Source of the DNA: Nipponacmea schrenckii
Taxonomy: Eukaryota; Mollusca; Gastropoda; Lottiidae
DNA: 64,000 nt
Direction of reading: 5' to 3'
NCBI GenBank assembly: GCA_030562195.1
Contig: JAUJPP010000003.1
Location: forward strand, 11,563,398 to 11,627,397
Shown here: piece by piece, positions 52,752 to 64,000 of the stretch
Layout of the letters: every line of letters begins with the position of its first letter
Position numbering within the stretch: the first letter of the stretch is position 1
Position numbers and translations under genes: made by a program
The notes under the pieces: generated by a model
Seen by the model: the letters and a program-made list of their open reading frames with translations, nothing else
Told to the model about the DNA's origin: nothing
Databases searched by the model: none

Positions 52752-54550
52752 AATCTGTTTATATTTTATAAATAAATTGACAGAAACTGCACGGTAAGTC
52801 AGAATCGTGTACTCTGTGCATACTGTTTAGTTGATTATAGTTAATACCATGCCAGGGTCTTGAATAGTCAATTAGTTGACTATGGACGTTTCATTTGTGT
52901 TATAGCCAATTCAGACGACATGTTTAGTTGAAGTTAAATAATCTGAAAGACAGGGTGATTTTCTGGTGACAATAAATAGATAGTGGAAAGTTAGTACGGG
53001 TATTAAAACTGTAGGTGGCATTGATTAGAATGTGTCGAGTACAATAATCAATGTAGCAGATAGTAATGATACTGAATCAATGAATTCAATCAAAGCATTT
53101 ATTGATATAAATGATGATATTATATAAATAATAGCTATTAATATTATCAGTATGATGAATACCTAATCCATTTCCATCTAGTCAAAGCTATTTAAGAATA
53201 TTGAATGTAAATTTCTCGGTTTAGTATCATAATATATTCTTTTTTATTAACACAAGTAACACGTTATTGTCAAAAATCATATAAATTTTCCTGAAAGAAA
53301 TAAATTGATGTTTCAATCTGATTCCATATTATTTCCCTTCTTATATTCAGTTGGATATTACACTTGGCAAAAACTTACATTGATCAAATTATTTCATTGG
53401 ATGGAAATTCGATTGGTCCAGAACAGGTGATTCGTAATTTTATCAGATCGTGAATGGCACGGGGATTTGACCACAGTAATTACTAATGAGATGTAATGAT
53501 AAAAACTTCAGCTGTCGCATAAGCCCATGCTCTATAAATCCAAACCTCAATGGATTATGTACCCCATTGAACTATCAGTGAAATCAAGTGACTAACATAA
53601 ATTATTGGAAGCTTCACGATGCTATAAACGTCATTATCCATATTTGTCGGAGACATATCCTTTTAGAATGGGAGATCAATTAAAGTCTGGCATGATATTG
53701 TGAAATAACAAAAATAAGAGATTGTCAAGAAGACTAAATATTGTTTGTCTATTCAATACTTTAATCACTTTTTATGGATTCGAGTCGGAAATTACACGAT
53801 GTTAATCTAAATTCATCATACAAACAGGTGATATTAGAATTCCATTCATTGTTATTCCTACATGAAACATGAAACGACCTTTCTCATTAAGTAGAAGAAA
53901 CAATTAGACATGTTCTGTGAGTCGTGTCTCTACAGGAATCGCCCACAATCCTGTGAAAGGTTTTCAGAAATGAAGAGGCGACTAAACATAAATCATAGAA
54001 GGTTGCCTATCATAATCCATTGTAATTTAATATGGCTTTGTCTAAGTGCCATAGCTAATAGTAGAATATGATGGATGTAGACTTATGTTAGACAATATTT
54101 AATGGTAGATGTATGTTACTTGTCTAGTAAATTTTTATCAAAAATCGATATATTACAGTTTTAGATTCCTGTGAATTATGTCTGTAAGGAAGACATTCAA
54201 TTTTTGTCAATAATCAATGTAATAAGAGAGATAAATGGTTCCAGAAAAAAATTAAAACTGTTGAAAATAGGTCTGTTCAACTGAGACCTGGTAATTCCGA
54301 ATATCTGAAAAAAAAGTCCAGGGTTTCGTGACAATGTAAATTTGTTCCAAAAATACTATTGTTAGAGAAATAGTTTTGTACATTCAGAGAAGAGACAATC
54401 CGGGTTACTAGTATTTAATTCTTTAATTTATATTATTAGTATATGCTGTTTAAGGTCAGTTATTTAAAAGAGAGATTGGACCTGTAAATGGCAATACATT
54501 TATAGTAATAATTGGTCGTAAACGAACTACAAAAGAGATTCTATAATGGC

Positions 54551-54590
54551 TTACTAATGAATAAATCTATACTTTTATATATTTCAGGTA
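54551..54590 (+). other. Branch point and 3' splice site before the bHLH exon
   Basis: TTACTAAT at 54,551-54,558 resembles the animal branch-point consensus. It is followed by an AT/pyrimidine tract and TTTCAG ending at 54,587. The exon would begin GTA-ATG, placing the start codon three bases inside it. This implies that transcription starts in an upstream non-coding exon rather than just 5' of the ATG, where no clear TATA box is seen. Inferred from consensus only; RNA evidence is not available here. Confidence 0.65.
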
Positions 54591-55286
54591 ATGCGTTCAG
54601 AAACTACTAATATGTCATCTAATGGTTTAGGTATCGGATTTAATAATGGTGATAATGGAGAAATGACAATGTGGAATTTAGCAGGCTTAGAAACACCAGA
54701 CTTCAATTCCAGAAAGCGAGGAGTAAAAAGAGACAATCCAAGTTCCCCGTCTGATTCTGGTAGTTCTACAAATGATACCATCGAAGACCCAAGTGAAAAG
54801 AAACCGCGCAACAGTAAAAAATCAGTTCGGCGGAGAAAAACTAGTGCTCGTGAAAGAAATATGCGTCGACTTGAAAGTAATGAGCGAGAGAGAATGAGAA
54901 TGCATTCGTTAAATGACGCTTTTCAAGGGCTTCGTGAAGTTATACCACATGTCAACTTAGAAAGAAAACTGTCCAAAATAGAAACCTTAGCATTAGCCAA
55001 AAATTACATCAAGGCATTAACAAACGTCGTATGTGAAATGCGGGGTGAATTTTCTCCTTATAAATTCCAAGCTCCTGATCCGGAAAGTAAATCAGAAGAA
55101 GAAATAAAAAATACTACTGATATTAATGGAAATGAAAATATAGACTCAAATATTGACACAACCTCCTCTCAATTAGTTACCCTTCCACACGATTTTAATG
55201 AATTAGCTGGTGATGATGAACTTTCTATTGATCAGATAGAACCCATGCAAGCTTCAGAGTTTTTACAGGATACAAGTTTATATTAA
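54591..55286 (+). CDS. BHLHA15/dimm-like: Mist1/Dimmed-family bHLH transcription factor
   Basis: Predicted nuclear, E-box-binding transcription factor of 231 residues. Residues 92-103 form the basic region ([12 protein letters not shown]), with the E-box-contacting Glu100 and Arg103 of the family present. Helix 1 spans about 104-118, the loop about 119-126 and helix 2 about 127-147 ([19 protein letters not shown]). The stretches [18 protein letters not shown] and [14 protein letters not shown] are the family signature; [11 protein letters not shown] resembles insect Dimmed more than vertebrate Mist1. A Ser/Thr-rich part (about 50-65) and a Lys/Arg-rich stretch (about 70-90, likely nuclear localisation) precede the domain; the tail is acidic and low in complexity. 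In this family the protein drives the secretory programme of professional secretory or peptidergic cells; that role is inferred here. The whole frame is one exon. The first ATG is three bases after a probable splice acceptor; Met8 (54,612) is an alternative start. Length fits between Mist1 (about 190) and Dimmed (about 390). The stop codon is TAA. Confidence 0.95.
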   Translation: MRSETTNMSSNGLGIGFNNGDNGEMTMWNLAGLETPDFNSRKRGVKRDNPSSPSDSGSSTNDTIEDPSEKKPRNSKKSVRRRKTSARERNMRRLESNERERMRMHSLNDAFQGLREVIPHVNLERKLSKIETLALAKNYIKALTNVVCEMRGEFSPYKFQAPDPESKSEEEIKNTTDINGNENIDSNIDTTSSQLVTLPHDFNELAGDDELSIDQIEPMQASEFLQDTSLY

Positions 55287-55507
55287 GAAATCATAGTCAA
55301 ATGTTGAAAGGTCCCGTTTTTTAATTGTGCTTCGCATTTCGCAAAAGATTGTGAACAACATTAAACCTACACGTTACGTGTCATTATTATATTCTAATCA
55401 TTCCGTGGTTGTTATTGTTGGGACCAGATTATAATCATTATAAACACAAACCATGGACCTACCAATTCTCTTCCTATTTCTCTTGACTGTGATTTTGTAA
55501 TGAAAGA

Positions 55508-55513
55508 AATAAA
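55508..55513 (+). terminator. Poly(A) signal of the bHLH gene
   Basis: A canonical AATAAA lies 222 bases after the stop codon. It is followed within 30 bases by a GT-rich stretch (GTGATGTTGTTTTGCTTGT), as expected for cleavage and polyadenylation. The implied 3' untranslated region is about 240 bases. Other AATAAA hexamers occur further downstream by chance in this AT-rich DNA, so longer transcript ends are possible. Confidence 0.6.
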
Positions 55514-55539
55514 GTGATGTTGTTTTGCTTGTACAAGTT

Positions 55540-58500
55540 CTAGAATATTTGAAACTATAGAAACTTATTGGTGATATGAAACTGGTGTTTAGATAGAGAG
55601 AGAGAGAAACTATGGAATAATAGATGTTTATAAGTGATTATAAGTGCTTTGATTGGGGAAATTGGTTATCATGTTTAAATGTTTTCATTCTTCATTATTC
55701 TATTTTCAATCACTTTATATTCATTCATGGCAACATCATTCAAATTATTTTTGTAAAAGAGATCTATTAACATGAAACGCCATGCAATTCAATAACAATT
55801 TATTTTTTGCCCTGTATATTTGCTTCATGTATAAATGGACGGTATAAAATATAATGTATATCCTATTTTCAAAAATACAAATTATTTATTTTCAAATTTA
55901 TTCATTTAACTTGTTGAATATGTACAATATACATATATTATTTTATGATCTATCTATTTCAGCTATTATATACATATTATAATCATATGAGGCGTGATCG
56001 GTTAGGGTTGGAATACTATCTCAACTTTGGTTATGGAATTAGCATCATATGTATATAGAATTTTCTATTATTCTATTTAGTTGTTTTGATTTGTGATATA
56101 ATGAAAAGATCTATGTTAAGATATGTATGGCCAGTGTTAAATCATTGTCGTAAATGCCAAATCCAGGCATCCCAAAAGGCTTTCATTGAATCGTAAAATA
56201 ATCTTCAAGCTTAATTGCAGAAGTAACAAAATATTTTCTATCAAAACTGTCAATCGCATCTTTTCATCACTGTTAAAGCCTCCGCTCTCGCCACTTTCTG
56301 CTTCCACATATACAAGAACATGACACTGTCGAAGTTCCAAAGTTATTACCCGAAAGGTTATATAAGCCCTAGCCTATTAAGGAGAAATAATTGAGCAATT
56401 ATTATTTATTTTGCCAAGTTTGTCGAAGAATTCTGATTATTAGGTCGAGGTCAAGAATCACAAACTATGTTTTAACGAAATACAACCAGAAATAGTTAAA
56501 ATAGTTTTCTCTTTAGACGATGGGTGACAAAAATCTAAAATGTTTTCCAATTTGGTAATTTAGTTCGAGTTTGATATTTCTTTCATCTGGTCTAGTAGAC
56601 ATGTCTTAGTAGCACTGACAAATGTTAAATATTTTTGTCTCTTTTTTCTAGTTACATGTCGTTTACAAACCTCTTGAAGTTCTTATATACTACGGAGTTG
56701 CCGTACAAACCTAGGTTACCTTGCCCCGTACAACTATTTCTGATTACTCTATGGATTCTTTGAAAGGCCAGCAATGTTTTAAAATCAAAAGTAAAAGTTG
56801 AGTTTCTGTGATATAATTAAAAGAAATATGTGTAGTCAAACTATACTAGTTGTACAATTATTATTCACGTTACCTTTCATAACTGTCAACTAAAGTGATC
56901 ATTCTCTCCCAATTAAATAAGATCCTTTTTTCATATTTGATCAATTATATATCATTATTTATTATATATACCCAGTTGGAGATGGTAAATGAAATATTTT
57001 GATATGCAATTTTATCATTTGAGGCAACACATCAAAGCAATGCAACATAAATCTCAATTCATTCGTACAAAACCAAATTACTTTTTTTCAGAACTCACTC
57101 TAATTCTTGATGCAAATGTCATGTATTTACAAGCCCTTCCTTGGTGAATATATCGTCTATCTCGATTGCCAGAATACTTTTTCTCATTGCCTAAGATTAT
57201 TCACTTGTTTCTTGAGAACTTCACAACTTGACGTATATAAATGCTCTACCCAGCCTAGGTCATATGAATCACGTAAAGTTGAATGATGGCCAATTTGATG
57301 GAATTTAGTTTCCTTTAATTATATATCTTAAATGAAATTGATGTGATATTCAGTACGATTCTGACATTTTTATGGCCTCCAAGTCTGTGTTCGTGAAAAA
57401 TTGTAGGCTGGTAAGAATCGGTGATGAGAATTGGTGAGAATGTCAGACATGGCTACAATGTATTTCGAATAATAATGAAGATCTTTTCATTATATCAATA
57501 TTTATTTAATATTTGAACACTTATATTGTCTAAAATCTACTTTTATTGTTATTTTTGTGGAGTAGATTATAGTCTATTTATTTCCTTATATTAGCATAAT
57601 GTAGACATATTTAGAATATTTGGTTCATTATCATTGTAATTCATACGCTCGGTGCTCTCAATATTCATTTTATTTTCCCCATTTATCATCATTCATCATT
57701 ATATTGCAATTGTCGAGCATAGTTTCTCATTATGTTCTAACCTTAACCATTAATCTTGTTGATTTCATTTCCCTCCCGAATAAAAAGTCTTAGAGCTGAT
57801 AAGTACAGTTTAAAGTCGATCCAATATAGAATTCAATTTATTCACACTTGATACAAACAATTAAACTTCGGAAATATCTCTGAAATTGATCTTAATTTAC
57901 CTTCACACCAGAGCGATTATCGAAGCATTTGGTTGCGAATAATGAAAGTGGTGAAGAGTTCTGAACACAATTCACAACTAAGTTGAACTCGAAACTCAAC
58001 ACCGCTAATTTTACTCGCTAAAATACACAATTGGTGGATTGTGTGAGGATACCTTTTTTAAAAAGAAAACATAAGGTTATGCCACATAAATGACTTCTGT
58101 TTTGTGTTGATTTCAGTACATCATATCGGTTTATCAATGACTATAGGTGAAACGTTTTTTCTTATCAAACTGGGTTTCAGAGAACTAAGATCGCGAAGAA
58201 AATCACTATAGATTTTGGGCAAAAACTGATACTTCAATATGTAGGTTGATTGGCAACCATTACAGTCTGGCCAACTTGAGACTTGACACCACCATTTACT
58301 AATATGCTTTTATAAATAACGAAGCTTGCACAAAACCATTCTTTCTCATCTGATCTGTTCAGTTTGGTCTAGAACGCCCGTTCCTTTCCCTTCATGACAA
58401 ATGTTTCTTGAAGGAAATTGTATGACAATTTCCAGAGACAGATTTGTTTGTATAACAGATCACTCAGAATTAAAATAAGGATACCCAAGTAAGCAAAACA

Positions 58501-59639
58501 ACATAATTTGATTGAATCAGTTCTATTGTAACATTCAGATGCTAAAATCGCTTGAAATATCAAAAACATGTTATGATTCTAAGTTTATTATTATTCTCCA
58601 CCACACTTGAACAATCAATATATGAACTTCTGAGATATTTCGAAATTTAGTTATTCTTCAAGATGGCTAATTACAATATAATATTGTACACAATATTAGA
58701 AACAGCGTATAGCTTTCAGAAAATTGTAATTGGATGGTTAAATATTGTGATTGTTAGTTCTTATTTCCATGGTGACCCTGGTAAATAATCAAACTAAAAG
58801 ACTGTTAAGTTATGATATTCCAGATTGTAATCTTTAAGCAACTGGTGATTATTTTATATAAACTTGTGATTATTCAACATTGAAATGTACACAGCTTGTA
58901 AACTAAATGGCAGCCTTATATCTACCTGATTCAATAAAACACTTGTTATTTAAATATACTTTATCATAAATGTCAATATATAGTTTTTTTCCTCAATATT
59001 ATCATCATTATCGATTAAAGTATGAATATATTACTAAATTGAGGGCTTTTTTCTTCTTTTTTCATTATATACCTTGTGACGTCATACTAACGTGACTAAA
59101 CGACTATTTGATTAGAGTGAGAAATATAAGAAATTGTCACAAGAGAAATACAATATGAATTAATGAAATCAGGTGGAATATTCTCAACGTTTTCTTCATA
59201 TGACTTCAGTTATATGGATTTTTTGTGTATGTGAGAAAGTAGGCCTTTGAAGAAGATACAGACTTCAGAATGAACACAGATATAGGATTCTGGAATTTGA
59301 CACTTCAGATTAATTACGAACGTAAATTGAGGAACAAAGTCATAACTGTGATCTTTCGTAATGTCAATGCAACACGCTGGATCATTAGGTAGACATTCTC
59401 TGACATTTCGACTTTCACAAGAGACTGGAAACAGCTATCAACATGCCAAATATAAGCTTTACATCTATCGTGTAGCTTGTTATTTTCGATGAATGAACCT
59501 ACCTTACTCAACAAATCTGGATCTAAGATCAGAAATAACTAGAGTGTTACATTTTTTATGAGCCTAAACGGACATAGAAATCAAGATGGTTGTTCTTTAA
59601 AAGAAAAACACTTGACAACCATTTAGGAACAACAAGTAA
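55540..59639. other. Downstream flank of the bHLH gene
   Basis: AT-rich non-coding sequence. It contains a perfect CRE palindrome at 59,077-59,084; no second gene was seen. Confidence 0.5.
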
Positions 59640-60125
59640 TCATAAAACATCCAGTAAAACCACAAAACATAATACGACCAAACCACAAATATAATACCAC
59701 TAATACACAATAAACAAAAAAATTCTACCGCCAGACCACAAACATAACACCTTCAAACAACAAACATAATACCACCAAACTACAAACATAATACCACTAA
59801 ACCACAAACATAATACCATTGATACACAGTACAAACATAATACCACCAAACCATAAACATACTACTAATAATACACAATACAAACATAATACCACCAAAA
59901 CATAAACTAAAATACCACTGATACACAATAAAAAAAATTTCTACCGCCAAGCCACAAACATAACACCTTCAAACAACAAACATAATACCACCAAACCATA
60001 AACATAATACCATTGATACACAGTACAAACATAATACCACCAAACCATAAAAATAATACTAATAATACACAATACAAACATAATACCACCAAAACATAAA
60101 CTAAAATACCACTGATACACAAGTA
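59640..60125 (+). repeat. G-poor minisatellite (ACAAACATAATACCACCAAA)
   Basis: Units of about 18-24 bases built from ACAAACATAATACCACCAAA, alternating with ACTGATACACAATA. The plus strand is almost without G. A higher-order segment containing TTCTACCGCCA-ACCACAAAC and ACACCTTCAAACAAC recurs at a distance of about 218 bases (around 59,722 and 59,940). Minus-strand frames here are repeat by-products. Confidence 0.88.
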
Positions 60126-60401
60126 ATCCACTTAATTACTGTAATAACTTACATCGTGGTTAAATAGAACATGAAAAATGCATAAGATTTTTTGGAAGAG
60201 TGTTCGAGCGAAAATTTAAAGGATCCCGTATATTGGGAGTATATATGAAAGATTCATATTAGCTAAACGTCGGTAACAGAAAAAGAGACAAATTTTTCGG
60301 TGTTTTTTTTGTTTTTTTTTTCTTTCACTTATATTTTTATTCTTCGCATTGTTGCAATGCGCCATAAGTGTGGCACGCGCGCCGACAGTTGAAAATGCCT
60401 G

Positions 60402-60568
60402 ATCTAAATGAACTTTAAGATTTAACTTCAACATTTAGAAAAAGTTGTTTGGAATTAAAACATCAAACTGTGTTCGAAGTCAAAACAGTAACATAATGAA
60501 TTGCAGTCCCCAGGAGAACGTCTTTTAAAAGTGTAAAAAAAAAAGAATTATGGTCAAATAACAAAGCT
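60402..60568 (+). repeat. Local duplication, copy 1
   Basis: Matches 61,042-61,234 in the same orientation: AAGATTTAACTT, AGTTGTTTGGAAT, ATCAAACTGTGTTCGAAGTC, CAAAACAGTAACATAATGAA and GAATTATGGTCAA are shared. It lacks about 24-30 bases present in the second copy after GTTCGAAGTC. Confidence 0.8.
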
Positions 60569-60784
60569 AACAAACTAACAAGCATCACTTTACAGCAAAC
60601 AATGCATTAATAAATAAAATAACTACAAATGCATAATATTGCTAATTTGACCTGAAGTAGACTGTGACAAATAGTAACAGCAAAATAAATCCAACGAGGC
60701 GTTTTACTCATTGATGTGCCCTGTTAAATTCAATTATCAGTTTTATATGTAGTTTAGGCAGTAAGGTAGTTTTGTCAAATCTTG

Positions 60785-61010
60785 CAATGGACAGAGAGAT
60801 GTTGTCAAGTAGATCACAAAGAGAGGGTGTTCTCAAATCATACAATGAACACAGTGAGAGGGATATTGTCAAATCATATAGTTAGCAGAAAGATGTTGTC
60901 AAATCATACATTTAACGGAAAGATGTTGTCAATTCGAGCAGTGAACAAAGATATGTTATCGAATCGGTGAACAGAAAGACGTTGTCAAGTCATGCAATGA
61001 ACATAAATAT
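60785..61010 (+). repeat. ~33-bp minisatellite between the two duplicate copies
   Basis: About seven copies of AGAAAGATGTTGTCAAATCA plus TACAATGAAC. The unit is close to a multiple of three, so a plus-strand frame reads through with a repeating LSNH motif; I take this as a by-product and not a gene. Confidence 0.75.
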
Positions 61011-61041
61011 GTTGGAAATCAGACTGATGTTGCCACCAAAA

Positions 61042-61234
61042 CATCTAAATGAATCCCTAAGATTTAACTTAGATAAGTTGTTTGGAATAGACATATCAAA
61101 CTGTGTTCGAAGTCGAGAGATTATTAAATGTCAACGACAGAATAGAGCTCAAAACAGTAACATAATGAATTGCATTCCCCGGGAGAACGTATTTTAAAAG
61201 TGTTAAAAAAGAATTATGGTCAACTAACAAAGCT
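61042..61234 (+). repeat. Local duplication, copy 2
   Basis: Second copy of the segment at 60.40 kb, 640 bases away, with an extra GAGATTATTAAATGTCAACG region. Both copies are followed by a similar CTTTACAGC stretch, so the duplication probably extends a little further. Confidence 0.8.
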
Positions 61235-61269
61235 TTTAACCTACTGCTCTTTACAGCTTACACTTGAGG

Positions 61270-63749
61270 GCGGCAATAGTTGTGAATTATCAGCAACTTT
61301 CTTTATTGACTTATACAAATCAAAAGGGTGACTGCAACATTTTATACATTTCTTCCATCTTCTCTATGAACTCCCTAACTCATTAATTCGTCTCTAGCAG
61401 ATCTAAGTTGGCTCAGAGAATAGTCAAGTGGCAAGAAATAATTTCAGGCTTGGAAAGTTTTAATATTAACTGCCTATAGAAATAATTGATTTGAACTATT
61501 TAACCTTTCTACTGTATGAGAAAAAAAAAGAGTAGTGCCACTTTATAATATGCAATGGCACTTCACTATATCATATATATGATTTTTGTTTTAGATGTTG
61601 TTGTAGTATATCAATTAAGGAGTAATTATAAAAATAAACATGCTACTTCATTCAATCATTGTCATCTCTAGTTTTATCGCCTTGTGAAGTTATACACAAT
61701 TTCCTTGACGATAGATATATTCAGTCATCTGAAGGCCAATAGTAATCGGTATCCTATACCATTCCGCGACTGAAAAAGAAAATCATCTTGTTAGTTTTTG
61801 TGTATGTGTTATAGGGTATTTTATAGCACTTATTCTTCGCACCAGGTTTTAGAATCACGAATAGGTATCAGTGTTCCAGATATTGAAAAACTTCCTTTGA
61901 ATCCCATTTTAACAGGTTTTATTCGAAATCATTTTACTTTTATAGAAGCGAATAATAGGTTTGAATTTAACAACACGAAATAATTATCAACCTTTTATAT
62001 TTGAAAATGTCAATTAGTTACTAGAGCGTTTTAAATCACTTATGTTGCTGAAAGTTTTTCCATTATTGTATTGTTCAAGTTTTTATTGAAGAATGGCCTG
62101 TATACTGCTTTCTCTGTTGACTTATTCTTTCACTCTGATCTTATTAATTCAAACAAAATGAAGGTTTCTGAAAGCGGAAACCATATTTCGAGCACGGTTA
62201 AGAGGCCATTGAAAACCGCCTTCTAAAAATGAATGTAATCAAGGAATTATAAATAGGAGTTGAGAGAAGCAGTTTACAAGTGTCAAACTTCTATATTGGC
62301 CTATCAATCATTATGTACAAGCATACTGTATTAAATTCTCTCCAACACTACTCAATACCAGTGCCATTAGAATGGAAATGGAAGATGAAAACAGGAAGAC
62401 GGGAATCATTTAACTTAGTGAAAATCAAACAGGAAATGACATGAACCTATTGATTTGTGTCGTGGGTAGTCATTGAAATTCATCCATTTTGTTTTTTTCT
62501 AATTCCAAATAGAATCTCTTGATTCCAGTATCATCTCTGAGTATTTCTTCATGTCTGTCAATTATTTATCTACTCGATATTTCACTAATGTACACGCAGT
62601 TGCAAACAATTCAAACATATTTCAGCAGTTTTTATTGAATTATTCCTTTTAAATTCAATCAAAAGACTCTCATACGGTAAGTAAACATTGTATAATATGG
62701 AGCTTTCGACCAGAAGATCTATGTTTGATATAACAAATAACAACAACAAAGGACCTTCATAAGTGGCAAAATTAGGACAATTTATCAAATCAAGGTAGAT
62801 CGCAAACAAATTCAAATGTACATGAAAATAATTCCATTAGCATTTTTGTTAGTTGAGGAAAGATAATAAGACAACTAACAAAAATGAAATATTTTTAATT
62901 ATAAAACTCCGACAAAAAAGTTGCAAGCTTTATTATATAAAATACTTCCCAGCTTTCTAAAATTAATCTAATCATATTTCATTTCACTCGTTTAGGACTC
63001 ATTTACAGATGAGTCTGTATACAGAATAAATCGCAAAATGGTTTTAGAGAGAGTGCAATACGACAAGAGGCAGAAATCTGACAGCAACGGCCATGTTTGT
63101 CATCATCTGACATGGGAATTTAGTATATCGTTAATAGAGGACTGCCAATAACCACATTCCGTGACTTTTCTCATTTAAATTACAGTTCAATTGTTATTCT
63201 GAACAACCCCAATATATTTTCGGAAGTCTTCTAAATCTAGACTTACAGTTGTATTCCTACTTCAGTGAATGAAGAGAATTATAATCCTACAGCTGCGGAT
63301 ATCTAATTTCCATCTCGTCAATAGCCTATGTATCAGTTCTGCATTACATTCTGACATAAAAGCAATTTCCTGTGCTATAAGAATTATATCAAGTAGGAAA
63401 TAACAAATAGCCTAATGATTATGTCACTTAGATTTATTATTTTGTGATAATTTGGCATTAATTTTTATATTGTCTACAAACTATAACCGACAACATAACG
63501 AAAGAAACATAATAATCTTATAATGGTTCTCACAGTCAATCTCGCTTTCAAGGACAAATAGTATTTTACCTTGTTTACAATGTTTCTTACAGCTAGTCTC
63601 AGAATAAAAGGACAAATTGTATAACTATTTTACGTGGTCCCTGCATCAAACATTGTTTGGCAAATCCTATCGAGATACAGTGTCGGATAAATGTGCTTAA
63701 TTTCCAAACCCAGTCGCAGAGTGGTACCGAGTACCATTAAGGTACAACA

Positions 63750-63755
<6 letters not shown>
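61270..63755. other. Intergenic, nothing recognised
   Basis: Unique-looking AT-rich sequence without a supported feature up to the AT microsatellite. Confidence 0.5.

Positions 63756-63784
<29 letters not shown>
63756..63784 (+). repeat. (AT)n microsatellite
   Basis: About 14 perfect AT dinucleotides; a shorter run lies at 63,850-63,862. Confidence 0.9.
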
Positions 63785-63787
<3 letters not shown>

Positions 63788-64000
63788 CTTCACAGTTGTC
63801 CCAAGAGTCATACTTGCATCGACAGACCCAACATGTTGGACTATTCAAGTATATATATATATAAATGTTTACCCATGTATACAATATTTAGAATCGGTTC
63901 TTCCGTAAATTAATATTTTCGAAACAAATATGTTGTAGGTAACAAGAGCGTGAAGATTTTCCAGAAATAAATAAGAAACTAATTAACTAATTAATGGAAG

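Noticed and set aside
54584..54811. 75-codon minus-strand frame overlapping the bHLH exon
   Set aside because: Shadow of the coding strand; no independent evidence.
60782..61197. Two plus-strand frames of 62 and 76 codons
   Set aside because: The first is a translation of the 33-bp array; the second runs into the duplicated segment whose other copy is not open.

Overview
This window reads as AT-rich animal nuclear DNA, most likely from a marine invertebrate and probably a mollusc or other lophotrochozoan. The evidence is: one metazoan-type bHLH gene with a spliced leader region and a poly(A) signal; very long non-coding flanks; tRNA-derived SINE remnants; non-autonomous DNA transposons with terminal inverted repeats; and many minisatellite arrays. 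The species cannot be fixed from the sequence. Nothing suggests a bacterium, phage or organelle.

The only gene I can defend with confidence lies at 54,591-55,286 on the plus strand. It is a 231-residue bHLH transcription factor whose basic-helix-loop-helix region matches the Mist1 (BHLHA15)/Dimmed family. A branch-point-like and acceptor sequence directly upstream of the start codon implies at least one upstream non-coding exon. A CRE, a CCAAT box, a TATA box and an exon-like block near 32.2-32.6 kb, and a perfect donor near 49.7 kb, are two alternative candidates for it. Four perfect CRE palindromes lie in the window, two of them about 2 kb upstream of the coding exon.

Layout: 0-2 kb is unique; 2.0-4.1 kb is a roughly 172-bp satellite arranged as A/B dimers; 5.0-5.9 kb is a 38-bp minisatellite; 6.7-7.1 kb is a TTAA-flanked element; 9.45-10.8 kb is a 48-51-bp minisatellite with a SINE-like insert; 10.8-17 kb is mostly unique; 17.0-18.8 kb is a 44-bp minisatellite with a SINE near its edge; 22-24.6 kb is a 43-bp minisatellite split by a 1.4-kb inverted-repeat element. 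A degenerate array lies at 27.3-28 kb, a possible orphan exon (minus strand) at 29.6-29.8 kb, and a pyrimidine-rich 23-bp array at 30.05-30.9 kb. The candidate promoter is at 32.2-32.6 kb, and two more copies of the TTAA element are at 36.3-36.8 and 38.7-39.3 kb. A 0.2-kb dispersed duplication links 46.7 and 51.2 kb. The bHLH gene follows at 54.6-55.5 kb, then a G-poor minisatellite at 59.6-60.1 kb and a local duplication bracketing another minisatellite at 60.4-61.2 kb.

There is no gene cluster or pathway here. The picture is a single developmental or secretory-cell regulator in a repeat-rich gene desert. I found no convincing new multi-gene system; the most useful leads are the distal promoter/5' exon, the recurrent nesting of mobile elements in minisatellites, and the three-copy TTAA family.
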